From contig CAKPBI010000005.1 of the NCBI GenBank assembly GCA_934140285.1, positions 76,805 to 140,804 of the forward strand: a DNA stretch of 64,000 nucleotides. Reading direction: 5' to 3'. Each line of letters opens with the position of its first letter. The first letter of the stretch is position 1. Position numbers and translations under genes: made by a program. This stretch comes from an uncultured Bacilli bacterium. Lineage in GTDB: Bacteria; Bacillota_I; Bacilli_A; ML615J-28; CAG-313. This document shows, one piece after another, positions 25,255 through 34,911 of this stretch. The notes below the pieces were generated by a model. The model searched no databases. It saw nothing but the letters and a program-made list of their open reading frames with translations, and was not told the origin of the DNA.

Positions 25255-28200
25255 ATGAGTAAAATTAAAAAAATATTAATTATTGTTTTCGCAGTATTAC
25301 TCACATTTACTGGATGTAAAAAGGGACCCGATAATAAGGATCCCAACCATCCAGAAAATCAAATTGAAGTATCATCAATTATTTCAAGTGTTGAAATAAA
25401 AGATACTGAAGTTGATACATATGATTTTAAAAATTGCTTTAAAATAACTGTTAATAAAGAAAGCATTGATGTAAAAGATGAATATATTGATAAAACAAAT
25501 GTAAAAAAAGAACCTGGTGAATATGAAGTAATTTGTACTTATGAAAATAAAAAAGCATCAATTTTTGTAAAAGTAACAACTGATGTGTATGAAATTACTT
25601 TATTAAAGGATGAAATAACAATTTATACTGATGAAGTTGAAAACTATGATTTCCTTACTTTATTTACAATCACTTTAAATGGTAAAGAAAATATTATCAC
25701 AAAAAGTATGATTGACAACCAAGTTAAACCAGAGGTTGGACAATATACATTTACAGTATCTTACAAAGATATTTCAAAAACACTGGTAGTACATGTTGAA
25801 CAACGAAAAGAAACGTATACATTAGAAGTAATACCTTCTTATGAAATTTTTGAGTTATCAATTGATAATGCTACAACATTTGACTACACAAGATTATTTT
25901 CTCTTTATGTTAATGGCCAAGCTGTACGCGTAACTCTTGACATGATTGACATAAGCGAAGCAAAAGAAGTTGAAGTAGGAAAAATTTGTAAAGTAAGTTT
26001 TAAATATGAAATTGAAGGAGAAGTAGCAACTGCTTCAACAATGGTAAAAATTGTTGAAAAAGATGCTCTTCAAATTAATGCTAAAAATGTAATCACATAT
26101 CCTAATGGTGGACATGTTGATTTGACAAGTCTTTTTGAAATAATTTATGGTGATAAATTCATCCCTGTTACCCTAGATATGATTGAAGGAAGTATTGATT
26201 ATACGAAAGAAGGAATTAATACAATAACTCTTAAATATCAAGGCGTAACAAAGACTGCTACAGTCGAAGTTAAACGTGGAGTAATAATTGATTATGCTTA
26301 TGGTGATACAATTGTTATTACTAAAGGTACTAATCAAGCAACTTACCCATTCTTTAAAGATTTTATTTTAAGAATTAATGGTATTAAGTTTACAACAATA
26401 GATGATGAATATTTAGATGTCTCAAATGTAGATTTTAATACAGTTGGTCAATATAGTGTAACTTTAAAAATACCATATAACGATTCAAAACTAGGATTAT
26501 CATCTGTTAAATTTAAATACTATGAAAAAACAATTACTTATGTTGTTGTTGAAAATAATTACAAAATTAATATCTTAGATACTCTTGTGACTCTTCCTGA
26601 AGGTACTAAAAAATATGATGTATTTGATAATTTAGATGTTTTAATTAATAATAGATTTCAAACATTAACTAGAGTAAAAGAAAACGTTGATTTAATTACT
26701 TGTTATGCTGAAGAATTATCAGATCCAATTGATTTCAATAAAGTTGGAATGCAAGATGTAAGAATTGCACTATATGTTAATGGTGTGGATGCAGACCCTG
26801 TAATTGTTACTTACCAAGTAATGATGGATTCAAACGTTGAGGTTTCTTCCATAAATAAAATTACTATAGAGGGTTCAACAATATTTACAAAAGATTTATT
26901 CACAATTGTTGATAATGGTGAAAACATTCAAGTAACCAATGAAATGATTAGTGGTAAAGTTGATACTTTCGTTCCTGGTACCTATGAAGTATCAATCAGC
27001 TATAAAGGTATAATTAAAAAATCAAAAGTAATAGTACTTAATAAAAAATTTGTTGGAACTTACCATACTAAATTAAAAACAGTTGCTGTAGTAGAAGAAG
27101 ATGAAGATTATGGTACAACAGTAATCACTCCATCTAAGCGCTATGGTGATATTGTTATTAATGAAGATCTTGGTATTACAATGGGATCAAATACAATTAC
27201 TGTAGTAGATGCTGTTGATGAAAATACAATTATTGTAAAGTTTGGTTCTTCCACTTATACAATGACTTTAGATAATGGAATTTTGATATTAAATCCAGAT
27301 AATTCAATTAAACTTGGATTTACTAGTGAAAGAAGACCATTTGTATATTTCCATGAGGATATGTATACAATTGGTACATACTTAATGATTAATTCAACAA
27401 GTAGCTATATAATTGAAAGTACTATAACAGGCTATTCAATTGATGCATTTAATATTACTTCTAAAATTGATGGCAGTGAAAGTTGGTACGCTTTAAAAGT
27501 TAGATTAACTGATAAAACTAGCGCTGACTCAGTTTATTCTGTAGCATGGGGTGCTGCGGAAGTAACTGGCCCAGTTGATGAGAATGAACAAAAAGTAGGT
27601 TATATCTCATTTAATGATGAAAACATACGATTTGTGATGGAATCTGGTCAAGTAGGTAAAGTTTCATCAGCCCCAGTTGAAAAGAAATTTGCAGGAATTA
27701 CTTTTGAAGGAACAGTAGATGGAAAACCTGCTAGATTAGTTGCTAATCAATATGAAGCATTTACTTTAGTTATTGATGGCAAAACAATTTATTCATTTAA
27801 CACTAGCGAACAATCCGCTCTAAAAAATGGTGGTATTGATTATGCTTCAAATACACTATTTTTGTATAATTTAGATGAAGCATTCTCAGATAAATTCATT
27901 CTAGATAAAGAGAATAAAACATTTGAGTACATATCAAAAGACTTATATTTTGGAAAATACGTTTACGAAAAAATATGTATTTTCCTAGATGGATATGGAA
28001 CTGGAATTATAAACTTTAATACTTCTAGTTATTATCAAACACAGATTAAATATACCACTCAAAATAGTGATATTAAAATAACATATGTAAATACATCACC
28101 TACATTTGAATATGGTGAAAATGCACATTTCTACATAGATGATTTTAAAAACACTTTAATTTCAAGATCATTTATGAATGATACATGCAATGACATACAA

Positions 28201-29538
28201 TTTGTTAATGAGAATATAGTAGATGGTGCGATTGTTCGTATTAACTCATATCAAGTTGGTTGTGATGCAGATGCGGTCGCAAAAGTTAATATGCTTGAAA
28301 ATATTGAAATAATCACCAAAGATGGTGTATTAACATATGAGCAAAAAACTAAGGTTATTGATACATCTAAAATTAAATTTAGTAAACCAGGATTCTATTT
28401 GTTTACAATCACTTTACAAGTTGGTGAAGAAACAACAGTTGGTTACTATGCAATGGAAGTTATATCTGATAAATACAAAGATAATCCAGTTGTTGGAGAA
28501 TATGGCAATGGAATAATTAATTCCGGTAATTATTTATCAATTGATAAATATGGTCAAGTAATTATTCAATCAGCAGGAATATTATTTAGAGGAAACATTA
28601 GTATTTCTGAAGATTTATCGTTTGTAATTAAAGCAAGTAATGCTGATGCAGGTTTACTTACTGCAACTGGTAGTATTTTAGTTGATGGAACTATCGTATT
28701 AAGATGTACTGGTGCAATCACATTTAGTGAGTATTTCACAAAAGGAACAAGTAAAGTTACAGGAACAGATAAAGTAATTTTATATGAAATAAAATATCAA
28801 AACCAAACAACTTACATATTAGCTCAAACAACATCTAGTATGGGGGAAATTGTTTCTATAGAAGAACTTGAAAATTCTATAATTAAAATTAATGCTTCAG
28901 ATAGAAGTTATATAGTAAAAATCCTAAATTGGGGTAATACAAAAAATGGCATACAACTTGCTGATAATTATCGAGGAACATACACTCTTGATACAAAACC
29001 ATCAATTATTGTAGATGGATTTGGTAATGTAAGAGTTGGCGAAAATGCTGGAACATATATTTTAAATAATAATGTTTTAGTTGTAACAATCGGCAAAGAC
29101 ATTAAAACTTATAAGTTAAATACTAATGATTTTACTTATGAAATTGTTGATATCACATTTGATGAAAGTATGGTTAGTGGAAAAACATATGAAGCAACAT
29201 ATACATTTGTTTGTAGTGGATATTATTACACTGCTATAACTAAATTTAAATTTAGTAAAAATGGGGTTGTAACAATTTATTCAACTTCAGATGATCATGA
29301 TTCTGGAGAAGAATCATGTAGTGAAGACTTATATGATCCAATTTTTGGAAGTAAAAAAGGAAAAACTGGTAGTTACACTATTCAAGGTAATCGTGTAACA
29401 ATCAGCGTAAATGGTGTAACATTTGAATTAGAAATAACAAATGTTTTAACTGTTAACGAATTAAACGTGACCCAAACATCCTTATCAAAGGATGAACAAG
29501 GTTTCTTTAGTGTGGATACATTATTCACACTTCAATAA
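25255..29538 (+). CDS. 1427-residue lipoprotein with seven Ig-like repeats and beta-barrel-like modules
   Basis: A lipobox (FTGC) follows a 20-residue signal. Residues about 35-595 form seven degenerate repeats of about 75-85 residues, each with a FxxLFxIxVNG core, a MID/MIEG turn and a G-x-Y-x-V-x-V/I-x-Y strand pair. They resemble bacterial Ig-like domains of the group 3 / surface-repeat type. From about 597 to the end are beta-rich modules opening with FVGTYH or YRGTYTL and containing a VDGFGNVRV strand followed by GTY. The same GTY module occurs in the next protein, linking the two. GGAGG lies 6 bases before the ATG. It is probably an extended surface stalk with ligand-binding modules; no enzymatic motif is visible. 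Confidence 0.75.
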   Translation: MSKIKKILIIVFAVLLTFTGCKKGPDNKDPNHPENQIEVSSIISSVEIKDTEVDTYDFKNCFKITVNKESIDVKDEYIDKTNVKKEPGEYEVICTYENKKASIFVKVTTDVYEITLLKDEITIYTDEVENYDFLTLFTITLNGKENIITKSMIDNQVKPEVGQYTFTVSYKDISKTLVVHVEQRKETYTLEVIPSYEIFELSIDNATTFDYTRLFSLYVNGQAVRVTLDMIDISEAKEVEVGKICKVSFKYEIEGEVATASTMVKIVEKDALQINAKNVITYPNGGHVDLTSLFEIIYGDKFIPVTLDMIEGSIDYTKEGINTITLKYQGVTKTATVEVKRGVIIDYAYGDTIVITKGTNQATYPFFKDFILRINGIKFTTIDDEYLDVSNVDFNTVGQYSVTLKIPYNDSKLGLSSVKFKYYEKTITYVVVENNYKINILDTLVTLPEGTKKYDVFDNLDVLINNRFQTLTRVKENVDLITCYAEELSDPIDFNKVGMQDVRIALYVNGVDADPVIVTYQVMMDSNVEVSSINKITIEGSTIFTKDLFTIVDNGENIQVTNEMISGKVDTFVPGTYEVSISYKGIIKKSKVIVLNKKFVGTYHTKLKTVAVVEEDEDYGTTVITPSKRYGDIVINEDLGITMGSNTITVVDAVDENTIIVKFGSSTYTMTLDNGILILNPDNSIKLGFTSERRPFVYFHEDMYTIGTYLMINSTSSYIIESTITGYSIDAFNITSKIDGSESWYALKVRLTDKTSADSVYSVAWGAAEVTGPVDENEQKVGYISFNDENIRFVMESGQVGKVSSAPVEKKFAGITFEGTVDGKPARLVANQYEAFTLVIDGKTIYSFNTSEQSALKNGGIDYASNTLFLYNLDEAFSDKFILDKENKTFEYISKDLYFGKYVYEKICIFLDGYGTGIINFNTSSYYQTQIKYTTQNSDIKITYVNTSPTFEYGENAHFYIDDFKNTLISRSFMNDTCNDIQFVNENIVDGAIVRINSYQVGCDADAVAKVNMLENIEIITKDGVLTYEQKTKVIDTSKIKFSKPGFYLFTITLQVGEETTVGYYAMEVISDKYKDNPVVGEYGNGIINSGNYLSIDKYGQVIIQSAGILFRGNISISEDLSFVIKASNADAGLLTATGSILVDGTIVLRCTGAITFSEYFTKGTSKVTGTDKVILYEIKYQNQTTYILAQTTSSMGEIVSIEELENSIIKINASDRSYIVKILNWGNTKNGIQLADNYRGTYTLDTKPSIIVDGFGNVRVGENAGTYILNNNVLVVTIGKDIKTYKLNTNDFTYEIVDITFDESMVSGKTYEATYTFVCSGYYYTAITKFKFSKNGVVTIYSTSDDHDSGEESCSEDLYDPIFGSKKGKTGSYTIQGNRVTISVNGVTFELEITNVLTVNELNVTQTSLSKDEQGFFSVDTLFTLQ

Positions 29539-29572
29539 TGATTATTTCATACTATTAGTATGTGATAATAAA

Positions 29573-29580
29573 TGTATAAT
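29573..29580 (+). promoter_or_regulatory. Possible internal promoter before the last operon gene
   Basis: TGTATAAT sits in the widest gap inside the operon's 3' half (66 bases), but there is no good -35 (CTATTA at 17 bases). A small hairpin (CATAC/GTATG, 29548-29562) precedes it. This may give independent expression of the 1728-residue lipoprotein. Confidence 0.3.
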
Positions 29581-29604
29581 AGAAAGGAAATAAAGGAAAC
29601 AATT

Positions 29605-32600
29605 ATGAAACGTAATAAAATATTTTTATTTGTAATTGCTACTCTATTACTTGTGTTAACCACTGCATGTGGTGACACAACTCATACTCACACTTATGGT
29701 GCATGGACAATCACAAAAGAACCAACCATTGAGGTTGGTGGCTCTGCATCAAAGACTTGTGAATGCGGTGATGTGGTAGAAGTAGTAATTCCAAAATTAT
29801 CAGACACTGAAACTTGGACAGTTTCTAATAGTGTTGAAGCAACTTGTACTACTACTGGAAGTAAAACATTTACTTCTGAATATGGTACAGTTGTTGTTAC
29901 AATCGCAAAAGCTGAACATGAATATGGTGCATGGACTTTTGTAGTTGAACCTACAAAAACAGAAGCTGGTAAAGCAACTCATACATGCAAATATGGTGAA
30001 ACAGAAGAAGTAGATGTTCCAGTATTAACAGATACAACAGTATGGACTCTTGCTGAAGAAGTTCCTGCTACTTGTACTGAAGTTGGAACTGAAAAATATA
30101 CATCTGTATATGGCGAAATTGTAGTAGTAGTTAGTGAAGCAACGGGACATACATATGGTGCATGGACAATCACAAAAGCGCCTACTTTAGAAGCAACAGG
30201 TTCAGCAGAAAAAGTTTGTCATTGTGGTGATAAAGAAACAGTTGAACTTCCAGTATTAACAGATACAACAGTATGGACTGTAAAAGAATCTATTAATGCA
30301 ACTTGTACAGTTGATGGTAAAACAGTTTATGAATCAGTATATGGTGAAGTAACAGTAGTTAGTGAAGCAACAGGGCATACATATGGTGCATGGACAATCA
30401 CAAAAGAACCTACTTTAGAAGCAACAGGAAATGCTGAAAGAGTTTGCCATTGTGGTGATAAAGAAACAGTAGAAATCCCTGCATTAGCAGCTGATACTGT
30501 ATGGTCGGTTAAAGAAAAAGTTGAGCCTACTTATAATGAAGCTGGTTCTACAACTTATACATCAGTATATGGTGAAGTAAAAGTTACAGTTGCAAAATTA
30601 GTTGCTCCATATGATGGTAAAACTTATGGTAACTTTGCTTATGATGCAGATGATGATAACAATGGTTATGTAAATGGTGTTTTAAATTTAGAAAATGCAT
30701 GGGGTAAAGCAACTCTTACATTAAATGAACTTGGTAAAGGTGAGGGTGGTGCGTTCCCATTCCGTGGATTAAACATTCTTAGTATGGTTAATCCGGCAAC
30801 AGGTGAAATTGAAATTAAACAAGTTCCTTATGCATCTGATGAAGATGGTAACACTTACTTAGATTATGATAGTGCTACTACATATTCTGGTTATGTTGAT
30901 TTTATAACAGGAATAATCGTTAGAACATATCGTAGTTCATATAATAGCATTTTAGTTCTTACTCCATTCGAAACAAATACTACAACTGCAACTTCTGTTG
31001 CATCTTCTTGGGACAATGCAATAGCAATTGAATATACTGTAAATGAAACTACATATCGTATTTTTGTTTATAAATCAGTTGTATATTTTGGTGTATCATT
31101 TGTTGATGGTGCTGGAAATAATGTTCCTGCAAATGAATGTTATCATGCTCCTCTTGTTTATGTAAAAGACGCAAGTGGTAACGTAATTGAAGGTTTTGCT
31201 TTTAATGGTGAAAAAGAAGTAGTAGTCGATGGCTATGAAGGAACATATACACTTGGTTCTGAAACATTAGTACTTAGTGGTTATGGAAAATTAACATTAA
31301 ATGGTCAAGAAGGTACTTATAAAGTAATCTCTGAAAATAATCTTGCTGTAGTTGTAAATAATACATACTATGAAGTAGAGTTAAATAAAACTGAAAAGAC
31401 TTATACAATTGAAAAACCAATGGTAGAAATTACATTTGTTGCTGGTGAATATGCAACCGTACCTACTGTTGTAACTAATAAGAATATTGAAATAAAACTT
31501 CCTGTTCCTACATCTTCAACAATGTTATTTGGTGGTTGGTTCTATGATGAAGAATTAACAAGACCTGTTGAAGAGACATTTATTCCAACAGAAAATGTAA
31601 CTCTATATGCAAAATGGTTAGTTAAATTATCAATTAATCTTGTTGGTGTATTAGATGGTGATGCTAGTGTTATTTACCTAGGTGTTGGTGAAAAAATTGG
31701 TACAGCTCTTCCAAACTATACAGTTGATCCTGTTACTAAAAAAGTATTTAAAGGTTGGTATTTAGATGCTGAATTTACTGAAGCTCTTCCTGAAGAAGCA
31801 GAAGTTTCTGAAGAAGATGATGGTATTACTATCTATGCAAAATGGGTAGAAGTACCTGCATATGTTGGTACATATAGTGGTACTGAAATTTGGGCTAAAA
31901 GCTCAGGTAATAGTAGCTATACTTCATTAACAATTAGTGAAGATGGAAAATTATCTGGTAAATATACTGGTATCGTTGTAAGTTATGATAAAGAAACTCA
32001 AATGATAACTTGGAAAGAAAGTGCAACAGCAACTAAATCATATGGATTATGGTTTGATGAAGAAAGTGGTTTACTTGCAACTCATTATAGTTCAAAGACT
32101 GAAATTGGAGCTGACTACTTCTTATTCTTAAAAGATGGCTCAGCTAAGTATATTAAGCTACATTATGGTATTAAATGTGATAAACCAGGAACAACTTTAA
32201 ATGGTTATTACTCACGTTTAGTTGATATTGAAACTACTGCTGGTGTTAAGACAGTATTCATTTATGGTGATAGAATTTATTCTAACGTTACAATTTCTTC
32301 AACAACAGGTGCTGCATTAACTACTGCGACTGTTGGTGATTCTAAATCACTTGTTGTTCGTGATGCTGAAACTTCAGATATTATTTATGCAGTAGCATCT
32401 CAAGGCGAAACATTCAATAAAGAAAGTAAAACAAATGTTCTTGATAAATATTTCGGAACATACAATGTTCAAGGAAAAGAATTAGTTCTTGATGGAACTG
32501 GTGTTGTTGTATTTGATGGTAAAACTGGTACATATGCAGTTGCTGCTACAGGTTCATCATATGGATTTGATGTATACCTTGTAGACAATACTGAATACTA

Positions 32601-34791
32601 TCAATTAACATTAAATGGTAGTGAAGCTACACTTGTTAAACCTGAAGTAACAATTGAATTTGTTGTTGGTGATGGTCATGTAGCTATTGACTCAGTATCT
32701 TACAACATTAATGTAAAAGCAAATCTTCCAACTCCAAGTGAAGAAAATTATGTATTTAATGGTTGGTTCTTTGATGCTGAATTCACAAAAGCAGTACCTG
32801 CTTCATTTGTTCCAACTGAAGCAACAACATTATATGCTAAGTTCTCTACACCTGCTGATTTAACAATTGTTTATAACAATGGTGAAGATAATAAAGTAAT
32901 TAGATACTCTGTACATGACATAGTAACAGTTGACAACCCTCTTTATAAGAGACATAAATTTGAAGGTTGGTACACAACTGCAGAATTTACTGAAGGAACT
33001 GAATGGACTTCAGGAACTGCAATTGAAGAAGATTTAACAATTTATGCTAAATGGAGCGTTGCACCTGCGTACAACAATACTTATGAACCAATTGAAATTT
33101 ATGGTACTAATGCAAATGGTAGTACATCTTCAGTTTATGAAAGAAGTGTTGCAATCATTGAAATTAACCCTGATGGCTTTGCTAAAGGTTCAGGATATCC
33201 ATTTAGAAATGATACTAAAGTAACTAAATATGACAAAGAAACTGGTGTAATTCAATTAACTTGTGGAACTTCAGTTTATAATGGATACATTGATCCTGTA
33301 ACTGGTATTATTGTTATGACTTATAAATCTGGTGATGATGCAGTTTTAGGTGAAGTATATTTCTTAACTCCATTTACAACAAGTGCTAAGAGAGATGATT
33401 TCTCAACATCTTATTGGAATAGTGGATTAACAAGATGTATTGAATATACATATGATGGTACAACTTATACTGTATTTGTAATGAACGGAAAAGTATATTT
33501 CAACGTATCATTCAAAAACGCAGAAGGTGTAGCTGTTAAAGGTGCTGATTGTTACAAAACACAAACATTATATGTTTATGATTCTAATGAAACTTTAATT
33601 GCTAAATTTGGTTATGATGGTACAACTATGAATCAACTAGATGGTTATGAAGGTACATATACAAATGGTACTGAAACAATCGTTTTAGATGGTGTTAAAG
33701 TTATTAAATTAAATGATGAAACAGGTACATATAGTGTTGCTAAAAATGCTACTTATACATTAGATGCATATATTAACAATCAATATTTTGAAGTAACATT
33801 AGATACAACAAATGGTACATACACTATTAATAAACCAATGGTAACAATCACATTTACTAGTGAACATACTTCAGTTGATAGTCAAACTTTAAATAAAAAT
33901 ATTAAAGTTACACTTCCAACTCCAACTAATGAAAATTACAAATTTAGAGGTTGGTATTTAGAAACTACACATGAAACAAAAGTAGATGATGACTATGTAC
34001 CAACAGCTGATATTACTCTATATGCTAAATGGGATGCAATAGTAGTACTTACAGTAGTCTATGGTAACACACTTGAAAATGTTGAAGAAAGATATGGTAT
34101 TGGTGATATTCCAGAACCTAAAGAACCAGCATTTACAAATGGTAAAGTATTTAATGGTTGGTATTTAGATGCTGAATTTCAAAACGCTTATAAACCAGTT
34201 GCTATAACTGAATCATTGACAATTTACTGTAATTGGATTGATGCAGTTCCACAATTTGGTTCATATAATGGATTTGAAACTTGGGGCACTGGTTCAATAG
34301 TTTATCTAAGAAATGACAAAAAATTAAATGTTGACGCATTAGGTTCAGTAACTGGTGAATTGACTGGTAAAATTGTTGAATATAATTCTGAAACAGGAAA
34401 TTTCTATATTGAAAAAACAGGTGGCAATCAATATTTTGGTCATTTTGATCAAGAAAATAAAATCCTTGTTATAGCATATAATTCCAAAACAGCTTCTAAT
34501 CCAGCATCACTTGGCACAGACCTTTATGTCTTTGTTAAAGCGGATTCAGTAACTGGAGATGCATCAGCAACAGTTAATTTAAATGCTGGTAAATGCCGTG
34601 TAGTTAAAATTACTGTAAATGGTGAATCAGTTTATGCTTATGTAAGTACAGATAATATTTATTATGATGTAACATTCACAGCTGGTGGAAATGAAGTTGA
34701 AGTAACAAAACTTTCAAGCGAATCAGATGTTAAGATTATGGCTAAAGACGGAACTGTAATCGCATCATATGAAAAAGGTACTTTAAAATAA
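29605..34791 (+). CDS. 1728-residue modular lipoprotein: HxYGxW repeats, InlB repeats and GTY modules
   Basis: I start it at ATG 29605 (MKRNKIFLF), served by AAAGGA, because upstream codons lie in a leader. The lipobox is TTAC, with Cys22 the lipidated residue. Residues about 27-330 hold four tandem repeats of about 76 residues, each opening HxYGAWTITKxPT with a CxCGD turn in three of the four. After them come four copies of a beta-rich module of about 200 residues (GTY or YGN opening, a YDKETG-like turn, then YxGYxDxxTGI). Between the copies lie three pairs of InlB/Flg_new repeats ending LYAKW or IYAKW. It is the last gene of the operon and is followed by a strong terminator. It is probably an adhesin or ligand display protein; the Cys-rich repeats recur in the amidase lipoprotein at 49981. 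Confidence 0.8.
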   Translation: MKRNKIFLFVIATLLLVLTTACGDTTHTHTYGAWTITKEPTIEVGGSASKTCECGDVVEVVIPKLSDTETWTVSNSVEATCTTTGSKTFTSEYGTVVVTIAKAEHEYGAWTFVVEPTKTEAGKATHTCKYGETEEVDVPVLTDTTVWTLAEEVPATCTEVGTEKYTSVYGEIVVVVSEATGHTYGAWTITKAPTLEATGSAEKVCHCGDKETVELPVLTDTTVWTVKESINATCTVDGKTVYESVYGEVTVVSEATGHTYGAWTITKEPTLEATGNAERVCHCGDKETVEIPALAADTVWSVKEKVEPTYNEAGSTTYTSVYGEVKVTVAKLVAPYDGKTYGNFAYDADDDNNGYVNGVLNLENAWGKATLTLNELGKGEGGAFPFRGLNILSMVNPATGEIEIKQVPYASDEDGNTYLDYDSATTYSGYVDFITGIIVRTYRSSYNSILVLTPFETNTTTATSVASSWDNAIAIEYTVNETTYRIFVYKSVVYFGVSFVDGAGNNVPANECYHAPLVYVKDASGNVIEGFAFNGEKEVVVDGYEGTYTLGSETLVLSGYGKLTLNGQEGTYKVISENNLAVVVNNTYYEVELNKTEKTYTIEKPMVEITFVAGEYATVPTVVTNKNIEIKLPVPTSSTMLFGGWFYDEELTRPVEETFIPTENVTLYAKWLVKLSINLVGVLDGDASVIYLGVGEKIGTALPNYTVDPVTKKVFKGWYLDAEFTEALPEEAEVSEEDDGITIYAKWVEVPAYVGTYSGTEIWAKSSGNSSYTSLTISEDGKLSGKYTGIVVSYDKETQMITWKESATATKSYGLWFDEESGLLATHYSSKTEIGADYFLFLKDGSAKYIKLHYGIKCDKPGTTLNGYYSRLVDIETTAGVKTVFIYGDRIYSNVTISSTTGAALTTATVGDSKSLVVRDAETSDIIYAVASQGETFNKESKTNVLDKYFGTYNVQGKELVLDGTGVVVFDGKTGTYAVAATGSSYGFDVYLVDNTEYYQLTLNGSEATLVKPEVTIEFVVGDGHVAIDSVSYNINVKANLPTPSEENYVFNGWFFDAEFTKAVPASFVPTEATTLYAKFSTPADLTIVYNNGEDNKVIRYSVHDIVTVDNPLYKRHKFEGWYTTAEFTEGTEWTSGTAIEEDLTIYAKWSVAPAYNNTYEPIEIYGTNANGSTSSVYERSVAIIEINPDGFAKGSGYPFRNDTKVTKYDKETGVIQLTCGTSVYNGYIDPVTGIIVMTYKSGDDAVLGEVYFLTPFTTSAKRDDFSTSYWNSGLTRCIEYTYDGTTYTVFVMNGKVYFNVSFKNAEGVAVKGADCYKTQTLYVYDSNETLIAKFGYDGTTMNQLDGYEGTYTNGTETIVLDGVKVIKLNDETGTYSVAKNATYTLDAYINNQYFEVTLDTTNGTYTINKPMVTITFTSEHTSVDSQTLNKNIKVTLPTPTNENYKFRGWYLETTHETKVDDDYVPTADITLYAKWDAIVVLTVVYGNTLENVEERYGIGDIPEPKEPAFTNGKVFNGWYLDAEFQNAYKPVAITESLTIYCNWIDAVPQFGSYNGFETWGTGSIVYLRNDKKLNVDALGSVTGELTGKIVEYNSETGNFYIEKTGGNQYFGHFDQENKILVIAYNSKTASNPASLGTDLYVFVKADSVTGDASATVNLNAGKCRVVKITVNGESVYAYVSTDNIYYDVTFTAGGNEVEVTKLSSESDVKIMAKDGTVIASYEKGTLK
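29689..30600 (+). repeat. Four tandem DNA repeats of about 228-231 bp coding HxYGxW modules
   Basis: Copies 3 and 4 share near-identical DNA over about 70 bases (from 30131 and 30359, 228 bases apart). A 30-base block is shared between copies 2 and 3 (30019 and 30250, 231 bases apart). The near-identity at DNA level points to recent duplication or gene conversion and to possible copy-number variation. Confidence 0.8.
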
Positions 34792-34797
34792 AAAATC

Positions 34798-34832
34798 AAA
34801 CGCATTAGGAATTCCTAATGCGTTTTTTTTCC
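34798..34832 (+). terminator. Terminator of the opp/protease operon
   Basis: A perfect palindrome, AACGCATTAGG/CCTAATGCGTT around the central AATT, is followed by eight T residues. Confidence 0.92.
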
Positions 34833-34854
34833 AAAAATTAATAAAGTTATCTAT

Positions 34855-34883
34855 TAGCAAAATTTTATAATTTTTGTTATAAT
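34855..34883 (+). promoter_or_regulatory. Promoter of the uvrX/yolD unit
   Basis: TAGCAA (34855-34860), 17-base spacer, TATAAT (34878-34883). I see no clear Bacillus-type LexA box. Confidence 0.5.
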
Positions 34884-34904
34884 CTAAAAAAATGGGAGGT
34901 ATAA

Positions 34905-34910
34905 ATGTAA
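34905..34910 (+). promoter_or_regulatory. Minimal start-stop uORF (ATGTAA) before the polymerase gene
   Basis: GGGAGG (34894-34899) is 5 bases before ATG TAA and 12 bases before the real ATG at 34912. Ribosomes should load on the two-codon uORF first and reach the polymerase start by re-initiation or slippage. This may be a translational damper. Confidence 0.4.
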
Positions 34911-34911
34911 A

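Noticed and set aside
29689..30600. Regular repeats considered as a CRISPR array
   Set aside because: Repeats are 228-231 bp, coding, in frame and without short unique spacers; they encode protein modules.
34856..34884. LexA/SOS box before the translesion polymerase
   Set aside because: Only a loose AT palindrome (CAAAA...TTTTTG) is present; no CGAAC-N4-GTTCG pattern was found.
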